Assembly: GCF_030376605.1 (NCBI RefSeq)
Contig: NZ_JARRAE010000001.1
Location: 186,001 to 250,000 of the forward strand
Origin: Pseudochrobactrum sp. sp1633
GTDB lineage: Bacteria; Pseudomonadota; Alphaproteobacteria; Rhizobiales; Rhizobiaceae
DNA: 64,000 nt
Direction: 5' to 3'
Each line of letters starts with the position of its first letter. The stretch's first letter is position 1. Both the position numbers and the translations under genes were made by a program. Under the pieces are notes generated by a model. That model did not search any database and was not told the DNA's origin. It worked only from the letters and a program-made list of their open reading frames with translations. Shown one piece after another: positions 16,483 to 24,827 of the stretch.

Positions 16483-17523
16483 CTATTCCGCCGCCTGTTC
16501 CGCACGGGCGGCGTTGTTTTCTTCCACCTCGGCAGCGGTTTCGCACATTATCTGATAGGCTTTGCGGATTGTCTTGCTGTCCGCATCATTGCGCGTAGCA
16601 TCCGTCGAGAGAATTTGCCGCCAGCGGCGTGAGCCGGCCTGACCTTGAAACAGACCTACCATATGGCGCGAAACATGGGTGAGGCGGTCGCCATCGGCAA
16701 TATGCCGGTCTGAATAATCACACATGATATCCAGCACGTCTTCCATTGAAAGAGGCGCGGTTGCATCGCCATAGACGAGGCGATCCACGTCACGTAGCAC
16801 CATTGGTGTGTGATAAGCTGTTCTGCCCATCATCACGCCGTCTGTGTGTTGCAGATGGGTAGCTGTTTCTTCCATACTGGTAATACCGCCGTTTATGCCG
16901 ACAAAATACTGCGGATAATCCTGTTTCAACCGATAAACGCGATCATAATCCAGTGGCGGGATATCACGGTTCTCTTTCGGCGATAGGCCCTGCAACCACG
17001 CTTTGCGGGCGTGTACCCAGAGTGCATCTGCACCTTCAGCAATCACCATGCGGCTGAGATCTGACAGAGCCACTTCCTGATCCTGATCGTCCACACCGAT
17101 ACGGCATTTCACCGTTACAGGAATTTTTACAGCCTGTTTCATCGCCGCAACGCAGTCAGCCACTAATTGGGGTGTCAGCATCAGACAGGCGCCAAAAGCA
17201 CCAGACTGCACACGGTCTGACGGGCAGCCGACATTGAGATTGATCTCGTCATAACCGAAGGATTCGCCGATTTTAGCGGCTTCAGCGAGCTTCACCGGAT
17301 CAGAACCGCCAAGCTGCAAGGCTACCGGATGTTCTTGTTCAGAGAAGCCGAGCAGACGATCGCGTTTACCGTGGATGGCAGCATCAGCAACTACCATTTC
17401 CGTGTAGAGCAAAGTGTGCCGCGTGAGCAGTCGATGCAGAAAACGGCAATGCCTGTCCGTCCAGTCGAGCATTGGCGCGATGGAGAATGTTTTAGCGGCA
17501 TAGAGTTTTTCTGGTCTGGTCAC
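16483..17523 (-). CDS. dusA: tRNA-dihydrouridine(20/20a) synthase
   Basis: A 346-residue FMN-dependent TIM-barrel enzyme that reduces uridine 20/20a in the tRNA D-loop. The signature LNVGCPSDRVQSGAFGACLM with catalytic Cys100 marks DusA rather than DusB or DusC. The opening SIAPMLDWTDRHCRF and the GVDDQD loop also fit. Length is normal for the subfamily, with a short Ala/Glu-rich tail. It stands alone, downstream of the protease gene on the same strand. Confidence 0.95.
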   Translation of the reverse strand: MTRPEKLYAAKTFSIAPMLDWTDRHCRFLHRLLTRHTLLYTEMVVADAAIHGKRDRLLGFSEQEHPVALQLGGSDPVKLAEAAKIGESFGYDEINLNVGCPSDRVQSGAFGACLMLTPQLVADCVAAMKQAVKIPVTVKCRIGVDDQDQEVALSDLSRMVIAEGADALWVHARKAWLQGLSPKENRDIPPLDYDRVYRLKQDYPQYFVGINGGITSMEETATHLQHTDGVMMGRTAYHTPMVLRDVDRLVYGDATAPLSMEDVLDIMCDYSDRHIADGDRLTHVSRHMVGLFQGQAGSRRWRQILSTDATRNDADSKTIRKAYQIMCETAAEVEENNAARAEQAAE

Positions 17524-17611
17524 AATGATCTTCTTTACGGCGACTTCTTAGCGGATAGTTTCAGGCGGACATAATGCTTAAAGGCTGAACTGTCCAGTTT
17601 TGGAGCAAATT

Positions 17612-18316
17612 TCAGTCGGTCAGGATCAGCTGATCACGCTGCACAGTATAGGCGCTCAGGCTGTTCATAAAATTCATGCCTAACAGGCTGCCGCTGAGCT
17701 GGCCTTCCTGTGAGACCAGTGCGCGTATGTTCTGGCGGGTGATATTGCCGATTTTAACCTCCTGCAAGCGTACTGATGCCGCCATCGTGCGGCCATTGGC
17801 TGTGCTGACAGGATTGGTATAGCTGAGGCTGCTGATATCAATGCCGACTTTTTCCGCATCGGCCTGTGTCAGCACGATTGTGGAGGCGCCGGTATCCACC
17901 ATGAAATTCACGCGCTGGTCGTTCACCAGTGCATTCACCTCGAAATGTCCGTTGGCAGACTGACCTATGCTGACTGTTTCCGTACCATCGGCATTATTCC
18001 CGCTGATGGCATTACCCGGTATTAGCCCCGCGGTGACACGATTGGCGATATTGGTCAGCTCATACTGGTATTGATAGACGGTGACGAGGCCGAGAATAAT
18101 CACTGCCCAGATCGCAATATTGCGCATCATATGATTGAGCGGAATACCGGAGCCAAGCAGGCCAGCCGCAACAACAACGCCGAAAATGCTCATATAGGCG
18201 GCATCGGCAAAATCATCATTGGCAAGGCCGAGCGTGGTGCCGCTCTGATCATTGACGATCAGCACGAGCAGAAGAATGGCAATCGCTGCGATAATCAGCC
18301 AGAATAAACGGTTCAT
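17612..18316 (-). CDS. Membrane-anchored retropepsin-like aspartic protease
   Basis: A 234-residue protein of the clan AA family seen in many alphaproteobacteria (TIGR02281 type). Two or three hydrophobic segments (about 4-22, 40-55, 66-82) anchor it, and the C-terminal domain (about 112-234) is retropepsin-like, with the single catalytic motif FMVDTGAS at Asp141 and the hydrophobic SLLGMNFM loop near the end; like retropepsins it would act as a dimer, outside the cytoplasmic membrane. The frame is open further upstream, but AGGAAC lies before the ATG at 18316 and the protein then begins with its anchor. The substrate is unknown. Confidence 0.85.
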   Translation of the reverse strand: MNRLFWLIIAAIAILLLVLIVNDQSGTTLGLANDDFADAAYMSIFGVVVAAGLLGSGIPLNHMMRNIAIWAVIILGLVTVYQYQYELTNIANRVTAGLIPGNAISGNNADGTETVSIGQSANGHFEVNALVNDQRVNFMVDTGASTIVLTQADAEKVGIDISSLSYTNPVSTANGRTMAASVRLQEVKIGNITRQNIRALVSQEGQLSGSLLGMNFMNSLSAYTVQRDQLILTD

Positions 18317-18498
18317 GAAGTTATTGTTCCTGAAACTGTCGGACAACGTGCCCAAGCGGGCTTTATTGCTTCTTATATGGAGGCTTTGGCTTGCGGGCAC
18401 AATAATTTCATTTTTCAGCACTTTGAAAAACTGTGAGCAGGGCGTATAGCAGGCGCAGATGAGTTTCCCCCGATACGACTAAAAGACGGATTGATAAA

Positions 18499-19524
18499 TT
18501 GAGTACCAGCGGACTGCCATTTGATGATTTTCGTGAACTGATCAGCCAGCTTCCGTCGCTAAGCGAGTTTGCAAGTGAAGCAGTTCGTGACCGTGAAGCC
18601 CGTCTGAGCAAGCCGCTCGGCTCTCTGGGAAAGCTTGAGGATATTGCCGAATGGCTGGCCGCATGGAGCGGTAAGGCCAAGCCGCAGATCATGCGTCCGC
18701 TGGTGGCAATTTTTGCAGGTAATCACGGTGTTCTGGCGCAGGGTGTGAGTTCTCAGCCGCAATCTTTGACTCTGGATATGGTCAATAATTTTGCTGCCGG
18801 TGGCGCGCCTATTAATCAGATCTGCATTGCCAATGATCTGGGACTCAAGGTTTTTGATCTGGCGCTGGAACATCCGACAGAAGATATCACCGTGAGCGCC
18901 GCTATGGATGAACGCAGTTGCGCTGCCACGATGGCTTTCGGCATGGAAGCAATTGCAGGCGGTACAGATCTGCTGTGCATTGGCGAAATGGGCGTTGGCA
19001 ATACAACGATTGCTGCTGCAATTTGCCTTGCTCTCTTCGGAGGTCAGGCTGAGGACTGGGTAAGCCTTGGTGCCGGTGAAGATGAAGGTATTCTGGCTGC
19101 AAAAATCACAGCAGTGAAAAAGGCGGTTGCTCTCAATGACGGCCAGCTGCGTGATCCGCTGGAAGTTCTTCGTCGTCTTGGTGGTCGTGAGCTGGCGGCT
19201 ATCACCGGTGCACTTCTGGCTGCACGCGCAGAGAAAATTCCAGTGCTGATCGACGGTTATGTTGCCAGTGCTGCTGCCGCAATTCTGCTGGCAATGAACG
19301 GCGAGGCGCTTGATCACTGCCTGTTCTCTCATGTTTCGTCAGAAAAAGGCCATCGCCTGCTGTTGGAAAAAATGGACAAGCAGCCATTGCTCAATCTGAA
19401 TATCAGCCTTGGTTCCGGTGTTGGTGCCGCACTGGCTGCCGGAATTGTGAAAACCGCAGCACAATGCCACACAGGCACAGCGACTGCCGAAGATGCTGGC
19501 ATGAACGGGCGCACAGTTTCCTGA
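18499..19524 (+). CDS. cobT: Nicotinate-nucleotide:dimethylbenzimidazole phosphoribosyltransferase
   Basis: A 341-residue enzyme of cobalamin synthesis: it moves ribose phosphate from nicotinate mononucleotide to 5,6-dimethylbenzimidazole, making alpha-ribazole phosphate for the lower ligand. Family marks: RLSKPLGSLGKLEDIAEWLA, FAGNHGVLAQGVSSQPQ, the glycine-rich GEMGVGNTT and the C-terminal TGTATAEDAG with the likely catalytic Glu. The start is TTG. It diverges from the protease gene. No cobalamin riboswitch is visible upstream and no cobS or cobU follows. A strong terminator ends it. Confidence 0.95.
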   Translation: MSTSGLPFDDFRELISQLPSLSEFASEAVRDREARLSKPLGSLGKLEDIAEWLAAWSGKAKPQIMRPLVAIFAGNHGVLAQGVSSQPQSLTLDMVNNFAAGGAPINQICIANDLGLKVFDLALEHPTEDITVSAAMDERSCAATMAFGMEAIAGGTDLLCIGEMGVGNTTIAAAICLALFGGQAEDWVSLGAGEDEGILAAKITAVKKAVALNDGQLRDPLEVLRRLGGRELAAITGALLAARAEKIPVLIDGYVASAAAAILLAMNGEALDHCLFSHVSSEKGHRLLLEKMDKQPLLNLNISLGSGVGAALAAGIVKTAAQCHTGTATAEDAGMNGRTVS

Positions 19525-19895
19525 ACCTGCAAATAATTGCTGATAATAAAAAATCCGGCTGCGCAAGCAGACCGGATTTTTTGCATCCATTTTCAGAGAA
19601 ACTTCGTAATCAGGGTATTTTATTTGCAAATACTGCAAGAAATTGCGGTTGTGCATTATCAGTTGTTTTTTATGATGCTGACATTGCTGAGGTGCAGACA
19701 ATTTTAAAAGACTGGTGACTGTTGTATCGAAAATAATATTCACTGAGTAATCAGTCGGGGGATGTATGTTATGCTGGTATGTCCGTTGTCTTTTTTATAA
19801 ATTATATTTTGTTGTATTTTATGTCGCCGGTATTGTGAGCGGCACTGTCTTTCAAAAGAGATGGTGCCGCTTATTATATTGCCGTTGGCTTTGAA
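19525..19895. other. Intergenic stretch between cobT and the Lrp gene
   Basis: About 370 AT-rich bases. It holds the cobT terminator and a second hairpin at 19839-19871 (AGCGGCAC / GTGCCGCT, 17-base loop) 25 bases past the Lrp stop. Nothing else is recognised. Confidence 0.5.
19548..19583 (+). terminator. Terminator of cobT
   Basis: Stem AAATCCGG / CCGGATTT with a loop of GC-rich sequence and a TTTTTT tract, about 25 bases past the stop. Confidence 0.85.
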
Positions 19896-20375
19896 TTAAT
19901 TGCCGTCCTTATCAAGGATCATGTAATCCAGCGGCAATTCTGTCGTGTATTTGATTTGCTCCATAGCAAATGATGACGACACGTTGCGGATTTCAATCTT
20001 GCTGATCAGTCGTTTGTAAAATGCGTCATAGGCCGCAATGTCGGGTACAACAACGCGCAGCAGATAATCCACATCACCGCTCATGCGGTAAAATTCCACG
20101 ACTTCCGGAAATTCCTGCACAACCTCGGCAAAGCGCTTCAGCCATTCATGGCTGTGTGAACTGGTGCGCACGGATACAAAAACAGTGACCCGCGCATTAA
20201 TTCTGACCGGATCGAGCACGGCCACACGGCGCTTAATGATGCCGTCTTCTTCCAGTTTCTGAATCCGGCGCCAGCATGGAGTGGTTGAGAGGCCAACTTT
20301 TTTGGCAATATCTGCGACTGCCAGCGTTGCATCTTCCTGCAGCAGACGGAGAATTTTTCTGTCAAGTCTGTCCAT
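19896..20375 (-). CDS. Lrp/AsnC-family transcriptional regulator
   Basis: A 159-residue regulator. The N-terminal helix-turn-helix (about 4-60; LDRKILRLLQEDATLAVADIAKKVGLSTTP, split here by description only) is followed by the RAM ligand-binding and oligomerising domain (about 66-150) with MSGDVDYLLRVVV. Such proteins sense amino acids and act locally or globally. The short N-terminus and the PCWRRIQKLEE recognition helix are typical. No obvious target gene is divergent from it, so the regulon cannot be guessed from place. Confidence 0.92.
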   Translation of the reverse strand: MDRLDRKILRLLQEDATLAVADIAKKVGLSTTPCWRRIQKLEEDGIIKRRVAVLDPVRINARVTVFVSVRTSSHSHEWLKRFAEVVQEFPEVVEFYRMSGDVDYLLRVVVPDIAAYDAFYKRLISKIEIRNVSSSFAMEQIKYTTELPLDYMILDKDGN

Positions 20376-20493
20376 TTTGCCTCACATTAAGCGCCAAATA
20401 ACATAATTTTGAAACTGTATACCTTATGGATGAGCTGGGGAATAAACGCGAAGAATAAAATACTACGAATTTTATTTTTATTGGAAATTATTT

Positions 20494-21156
20494 TTATCTC
20501 GATAGTAAGGGGCGAATTTTTTGACGAAGTGCAGGCAAAAGTTCGTTTTCAAACCACGGGTTACGGTTGAGCCAGCCGCTGTTTCGCCATGACGGATGGG
20601 GGAGTGGCAGAACGGCAGGGCCGTCATTCTGGTTGCTCTCAATATAACGTCGCCAGTTCATCACTGTCTCGGTCATGTTGAGCGGTTTTTGCTGAGCCTG
20701 CAAATAATCACGATAAGTCGGGTTGCGCCTTAAATGGTAATTCTGGGCATAGCTGCCAATAGCAATAATCAGTTTAAGCTGAGGCATCAGCTTAAAAAGC
20801 TGGTCATGCCATGTCAGTTTGCACTCGCGACGCGGTGGCAGATCACCGCCGTGTTTGTCATAACCGGGAAAGCAAAACCCCATAGGAATAATCGCGAAGC
20901 GCTCAGCATCGTAAAACTCCTCCGGTGTCACATCCAGCCATTGGCGCAGGCGTATGCCTGAAGGATCGTTAAACGGAATGCCTGTGTTGTGTACGCGAAT
21001 ACCCGGTGCCTGACCGCATATGGCAATTTTGGCTGTGGCTGATGATATGCAGACCGGATTGGGCTCATGTTCAAGCGGCTTGCCGTTGAGTGGATGATCG
21101 CGGCAGATCGTGCATTGGTCTATTTGCTGTTGAAGTTCGCGCAAGGCGGATGCCAT
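20494..21156 (-). CDS. Uracil-DNA glycosylase-family protein
   Basis: A 220-residue member of the UDG superfamily. Motif 1 is CGQAPGIRVHNTGIPFND (about 47-64) and motif 3 is LPLPHPSWRN near residue 187. Only a CxxC pair (Cys15, Cys18) recalls the iron-sulfur ligands of family 4/5 enzymes; Cys95 and Cys112 could complete a set but the spacing is not conclusive. It may repair deaminated bases or be a divergent paralogue with another task. Its start lies three bases after the stop of the SNase-like gene, so the two are co-transcribed. Confidence 0.8.
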   Translation of the reverse strand: MASALRELQQQIDQCTICRDHPLNGKPLEHEPNPVCISSATAKIAICGQAPGIRVHNTGIPFNDPSGIRLRQWLDVTPEEFYDAERFAIIPMGFCFPGYDKHGGDLPPRRECKLTWHDQLFKLMPQLKLIIAIGSYAQNYHLRRNPTYRDYLQAQQKPLNMTETVMNWRRYIESNQNDGPAVLPLPHPSWRNSGWLNRNPWFENELLPALRQKIRPLLSR

Positions 21157-21159
21157 ATT

Positions 21160-21825
21160 TTAATTGCTCCGGTTGCGGTCATTGGTGCGTGACTGATTAA
21201 TCTGCCGCCATTTCCCAGGCTTTTCAAAGTCTCCCGCCCACAGGCCGCGCTTGTTCTTGCGGGCATCCGCTTCTTCGCGTTGGTAGAGCCCGTAAGACAC
21301 AGCCCACCCTTGTTCAACCAGAGTGCGGTTCAGATCGGTTTCTCCTGCTTTGCAAAAAGCCAGAATGCGGTCGTAGCGATCGCGGCCGTCTGCTGTGCAG
21401 GTAACCGTCTGATTGCCAATCAATTTACGCAGCTCGTTCGTCGCTGCGCGTCCGCAGGCATAATCTTTACCGCCCAGTTGGCAAATTTGCTGCGTCTCAG
21501 GAGTATCCATCCCCTTCAGGCGAATGCGCTGTCCCTGTATGGCAATTGTATCGCCGTCATAGATATACAGGCTGCTGCCGCGCCCGCTCAATTGTGTGGG
21601 TGTGGCTCCGTTGCTTTGACGCGGGGGCGTATTGCTGAGAGCTGCTTCCATACGTTGCGGCATAAAATATTGCATAGCCGCATAGATACCAAAGAGCAGT
21701 AATGCGGCGGCAATGCCTGACCGGCGCAAAAAGGAATAAGGCGCACGATGGCGCCTGCGATTTCTGCGGCGCTGCGGCTGTTGTCTGTAAGAGTGAGGTC
21801 TGCGCCCCGAAGCAGGTGGTTTCAT
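21160..21825 (-). CDS. Membrane-anchored thermonuclease-like (SNase) protein
   Basis: A 221-residue protein: a very basic, Arg/Gln-rich N-terminus, one hydrophobic anchor (about 34-54, RRSGIAAALLLFGIYAA), a linker, and an SNase fold (about 84-200). The nuclease residues YDGDTI, the Arg in RLKGMDTPE and the Arg in DRYDRILAFC match staphylococcal nuclease. The N-in topology would place the nuclease domain in the periplasm. An in-frame ATG at 21852 has no ribosome site; I chose 21825. It is coupled to the UDG-like gene downstream. Confidence 0.8.
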   Translation of the reverse strand: MKPPASGRRPHSYRQQPQRRRNRRRHRAPYSFLRRSGIAAALLLFGIYAAMQYFMPQRMEAALSNTPPRQSNGATPTQLSGRGSSLYIYDGDTIAIQGQRIRLKGMDTPETQQICQLGGKDYACGRAATNELRKLIGNQTVTCTADGRDRYDRILAFCKAGETDLNRTLVEQGWAVSYGLYQREEADARKNKRGLWAGDFEKPGKWRQINQSRTNDRNRSN

Positions 21826-22254
21826 GATCCGGACTATAAAGAGCACGGTCATGAAGAAAAGGGGTATTCAGCGCGGCATTAAAAATGCGGAGGAAATGCA
21901 GGCCTAAATCAAAGACCGGATTGCAGAGAATCGATTCTGCTTCTACCGGCTTGTCTGAAATGCGCTTGCTTGGAATGGCTGCTTTATAATCACTTGCTTA
22001 ACTATATTTGGCAACGCGCTGACAACTATGGTGCGCTGAATCCAGTGTTTCCTATGCTTTCGGGCGGGAAAGTTTATATATCAGCGTAAATTTGTGTTGT
22101 TTAGGTAACAGTATTTAGCTTTCAGGCAGGCTAAGGTTCAAGCAGACGAGCTTGGCCTATTTCCCGCCATAAATGCGGAGCACCGATAGTAAACAGGCAA
22201 AGTTCAGTCTTGAAAAAACACGGTACAATCTTTGCCCCTTATTGAGGTCAGTCA
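21826..22254. other. Gene-less stretch between the SNase-like gene and exoR leader
   Basis: About 430 bases between divergent genes. It should hold both promoters. I see no gene, terminator or repeat in it. Confidence 0.45.
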
Positions 22255-22470
22255 TTGCAGAATTATAGTTTTTCTCAAAAAATTCCAGCGGTTAGCGCAA
22301 GTTTCTGCGCTCTGACTGCAGCTATGGAATATTGTGAAGACTATCTGCCGGATCTGCCTTTACCACGGGTCGTAATCTTGCCTGAAAAAATGGCTAGTTT
22401 TTCTCATCCTGTTAACTTGTCCTTTACCAAACTTGTTTTGGCAAACGATAATGAAAGAATGCTGTCGTGA
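22255..22470 (+). CDS. Possible small leader protein overlapping exoR
   Basis: A 71-residue frame starting TTG with GAGGT eight bases upstream. Its TGA overlaps the GTG of exoR as GTGA, the usual form of translational coupling. I do not recognise the protein: it opens with a mildly hydrophobic segment (residues 8-24), then a proline-rich stretch LPDLPLPRVVILPE. No signal peptide is clear. The overlap is the main argument that it is translated; it may be just a leader that sets exoR expression, or chance. Confidence 0.4.
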   Translation: MQNYSFSQKIPAVSASFCALTAAMEYCEDYLPDLPLPRVVILPEKMASFSHPVNLSFTKLVLANDNERMLS

Positions 22471-23246
22471 TCGGGTCGTTTAAGAAAATCGCTTATTCAG
22501 TCTGTGGTGTTGGTGTTGCGCTGTATGTTGTTTGCAGCAGCGCCTTTGCATTCGATATTCAGGAATCTGCTGACAAGAAGAGCAATCCGTTTGAGGTTTT
22601 CAAATTCGGGCTGTCTGCTTTTAAAAGCGGCCATAAAGATGAAGCGCTGAAAGCGCTGCGTTATGCGGCAGATCAAGGTCACACAGGTGCGAACTGGAAA
22701 CTGGCCAGCATGTATGCTCAGGGCGACGGGGTTCCGGAAAACGACTACGAAGCGTACAAAATTTTTGAGAAAATCGTTCATGAAGGCGCTGAGCCGGGTT
22801 CGCAAAATGAATCCTATGTTGCTGGTGCACTGGTGCAGCTGGCACGCTACATGAAACGCGGCATTCCTGGCACGCCTGTCTCTTCCAATCCGGATATGGC
22901 GCGTGATCTTTATGTGCAGGCGGCCTCCAATTTCGGCGATCCTACCGCGCAATATGAGCTGGGTGCTATGCTGCTCAAGGGCGACGGGGTAGAGAAGAAT
23001 AAAACGCAGGCTGCGCGCTGGTTTCAGCTGTCAGCCAAAAAAGGCAATGCAAACGCACAGGCCATGCTTGGCAATATGCTGTTTCAGGCCGGTAAGACTG
23101 TTCGCGGACTTGCAATGCTGACAGCAGCCTTTGAACGCTGCACAGATCAGGATTGCGAATGGATCCGGAGCATGCAGGAGCAGGCGTTTTCAGTTGCCGG
23201 TGAGGCCGATCGCCGTAATGCTATTGCACTTATGGGACAGCATTAA
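22467..23246 (+). CDS. exoR: Exopolysaccharide regulator ExoR (Sel1-repeat, periplasmic)
   Basis: A 259-residue exported protein. A signal peptide with the SAFA cleavage site ends near residue 28, and Sel1-type tetratricopeptide repeats fill the rest (for example GHTGANWKLASMYAQGDGVPENDYEAYKIF and DPTAQYELGAMLLKGDGVEKNKTQAARWF, named here by their ends). In Sinorhizobium and Agrobacterium ExoR binds the sensor ExoS/ChvG in the periplasm and holds the ExoS/ChvI system off until acid or other signals degrade it; Brucella BvrS/BvrR is the matching pair. The start is GTG, overlapping the stop of the small upstream frame. No polysaccharide genes are nearby. Confidence 0.92.
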   Translation: MIGSFKKIAYSVCGVGVALYVVCSSAFAFDIQESADKKSNPFEVFKFGLSAFKSGHKDEALKALRYAADQGHTGANWKLASMYAQGDGVPENDYEAYKIFEKIVHEGAEPGSQNESYVAGALVQLARYMKRGIPGTPVSSNPDMARDLYVQAASNFGDPTAQYELGAMLLKGDGVEKNKTQAARWFQLSAKKGNANAQAMLGNMLFQAGKTVRGLAMLTAAFERCTDQDCEWIRSMQEQAFSVAGEADRRNAIALMGQH

Positions 23247-23381
23247 TAACGTAAGTCTGTCCGTGACTGATTGCCTGACAATCAGTCCTTCATACGCCGA
23301 AGCCTCATGAAATGATTCAGCCATCGGCGTTAAGTGTTTAAAATATCAAGTTTTTAAGGCTGTTGTGACCGTATTTTATCG

Positions 23382-24161
23382 TCAGCAGGCGAGCTGAATA
23401 ACAACCGGCACATGGTCTGATGGTTTATCCCATGCGCGTGTGTGTTTTTCAATTTCGGCACCTTCAAGCATATTGGCCGCTTCCGGCGAAAGCATCAGAT
23501 GGTCGATGCGTATGCCGTTATTCTTCTGCCATGCACCTGCCTGATAATCCCAGAATGTAAACATCTGCTCATCGCTGACATTGCGGATAGCATCATAAAA
23601 GCCGAGATTTTCAAGGCGGCGGAAAGCCTGCCTGCTTTGTGGCAGAAATAACGCGTCATTCACCCAGTTTTCAGGATGTTTTGCATCAATCGGTTGTTGA
23701 ATAATATTATAGTCGCCAGCCAGCACCAGTGGTTCTTCCAGTTCCAGACGATCCTTCGCCCAGTCTTCAAGACGCTGCATCCAGCCAAGCTTATACGGGT
23801 ATTTTTCCGTATCGACCGGATTGCCGTTCGGCAGATAGAGCGAAACTACACGCACCACGCCTTTATCAGTCGTGTAAACGGCTTCAATGAAACGAGCCTG
23901 TTCATCACTGTCATCGCCGGGCAATCCGCGATTGACCTCAACCGGTGAGACCTTGGAGAGAATGGCAACGCCGTTGAAGCCTTTCTGGCCGTGGGTTTCA
24001 ACGTGATATCCCAGTGCTTCGATCTCTAAACGGGGAAACAGGTCATCAACGGACTTGATTTCCTGAAGGCAAGCCACGTCAGGCTGGCATTCCTGCAACC
24101 AATGCAGCAGATTTTCGATACGCGCTTTGACGCCGTTGATATTCCATGTGGCAATTTTCAA
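23382..24161 (-). CDS. xthA: Exodeoxyribonuclease III
   Basis: A 259-residue enzyme of the exonuclease III / AP endonuclease family; it cuts at abasic sites and trims 3' ends in base excision repair. Motifs are complete: MKIATWNINGVKAR (metal-binding Asn), CLQEIKS (catalytic Glu), GDYNI (catalytic Asp and Asn) and SDHVPV (catalytic His). Length is normal. It is 80 bases downstream of erpA on the same strand, with a hairpin between. Confidence 0.96.
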   Translation of the reverse strand: MKIATWNINGVKARIENLLHWLQECQPDVACLQEIKSVDDLFPRLEIEALGYHVETHGQKGFNGVAILSKVSPVEVNRGLPGDDSDEQARFIEAVYTTDKGVVRVVSLYLPNGNPVDTEKYPYKLGWMQRLEDWAKDRLELEEPLVLAGDYNIIQQPIDAKHPENWVNDALFLPQSRQAFRRLENLGFYDAIRNVSDEQMFTFWDYQAGAWQKNNGIRIDHLMLSPEAANMLEGAEIEKHTRAWDKPSDHVPVVIQLAC

Positions 24162-24193
24162 AGACGTATCCCCGTATGTAATTTAAATAAATT

Positions 24194-24219
24194 CTGCCGC
24201 AGATCAATCTGTGCGGCAG
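24194..24219 (-). terminator. Weak terminator after erpA
   Basis: Stem CTGCCGCA / TGCGGCAG with a ten-base loop; on the minus strand it is followed by AATTTATTT. It lies 23 bases past the erpA stop. Confidence 0.5.
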
Positions 24220-24241
24220 TTATAAGATGAGCAGAAACTGA

Positions 24242-24568
24242 TCAGATTGCGAAGCTGACACCGCAGCCACAGGAAGATGTGACATTTGGATTGTTGATCT
24301 GGAAGGACTGCCCCATCAGGTCGTCGATGAAATCAATAACCGAGCCGTCAATATAAGGCACGGAAATGCTGTCGATCAGCACTTTGGCGCCGTCTTTTTC
24401 AATGACCATATCATCGTCATTGCTGTCGCTGACGAGATCGAACTTATAGGAAAAACCCGAGCAGCCGCCGCCTTCAACCGAAATACGTAAGGCTGATTTG
24501 TCGGTTTGTTTCTGTAAAATTTTTACAATCCGCTTTGCTGCGGAGTCCGATACGGAAATGTCCGTCAT
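24242..24568 (-). CDS. erpA: Iron-sulfur cluster insertion protein (A-type carrier)
   Basis: A 108-residue HesB/IscA/ErpA-family carrier that hands Fe-S clusters to target enzymes. The three conserved cysteines are Cys36 (GGGCSGF), Cys100 and Cys102 (SSCGCG). A GTG nine bases upstream is in frame, but AGGGTGAAG fits the ATG at 24568. No isc or suf genes are nearby, which favours the ErpA type; the symbol is by family resemblance and the exact subgroup is less sure. Confidence 0.88.
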   Translation of the reverse strand: MTDISVSDSAAKRIVKILQKQTDKSALRISVEGGGCSGFSYKFDLVSDSNDDDMVIEKDGAKVLIDSISVPYIDGSVIDFIDDLMGQSFQINNPNVTSSCGCGVSFAI

Positions 24569-24827
24569 ATTCTTCACCCTAAAATCTTGAGCGGTTCAAA
24601 TTCCGCACAGGATACTGTTGATAGGATTATAATATAGGTCAGCAGGGCAGAGGGCGCAATCACTGCTGCAAACACAATTGCCTATAAAGTTTTATAATGC
24701 ATCGTGTATCAAACCTGTTATTTTGCGCCGTTATTGTGGTATTGCAGCATGATGTAGTCGTTTCAGCGGTGTGAACTGTTGCAGATGATTTCGCATTTTT
24801 AGAATAAATTCAGCCATAACAGGAAAA

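Noticed and set aside
18422-18498. Cobalamin riboswitch before cobT
   Set aside because: The leader is only about 75 bases to the next gene and shows no B12-box.
18559-19332. A 257-codon minus-strand frame over cobT
   Set aside because: Shadow of a conserved enzyme; no ribosome site and no family features.
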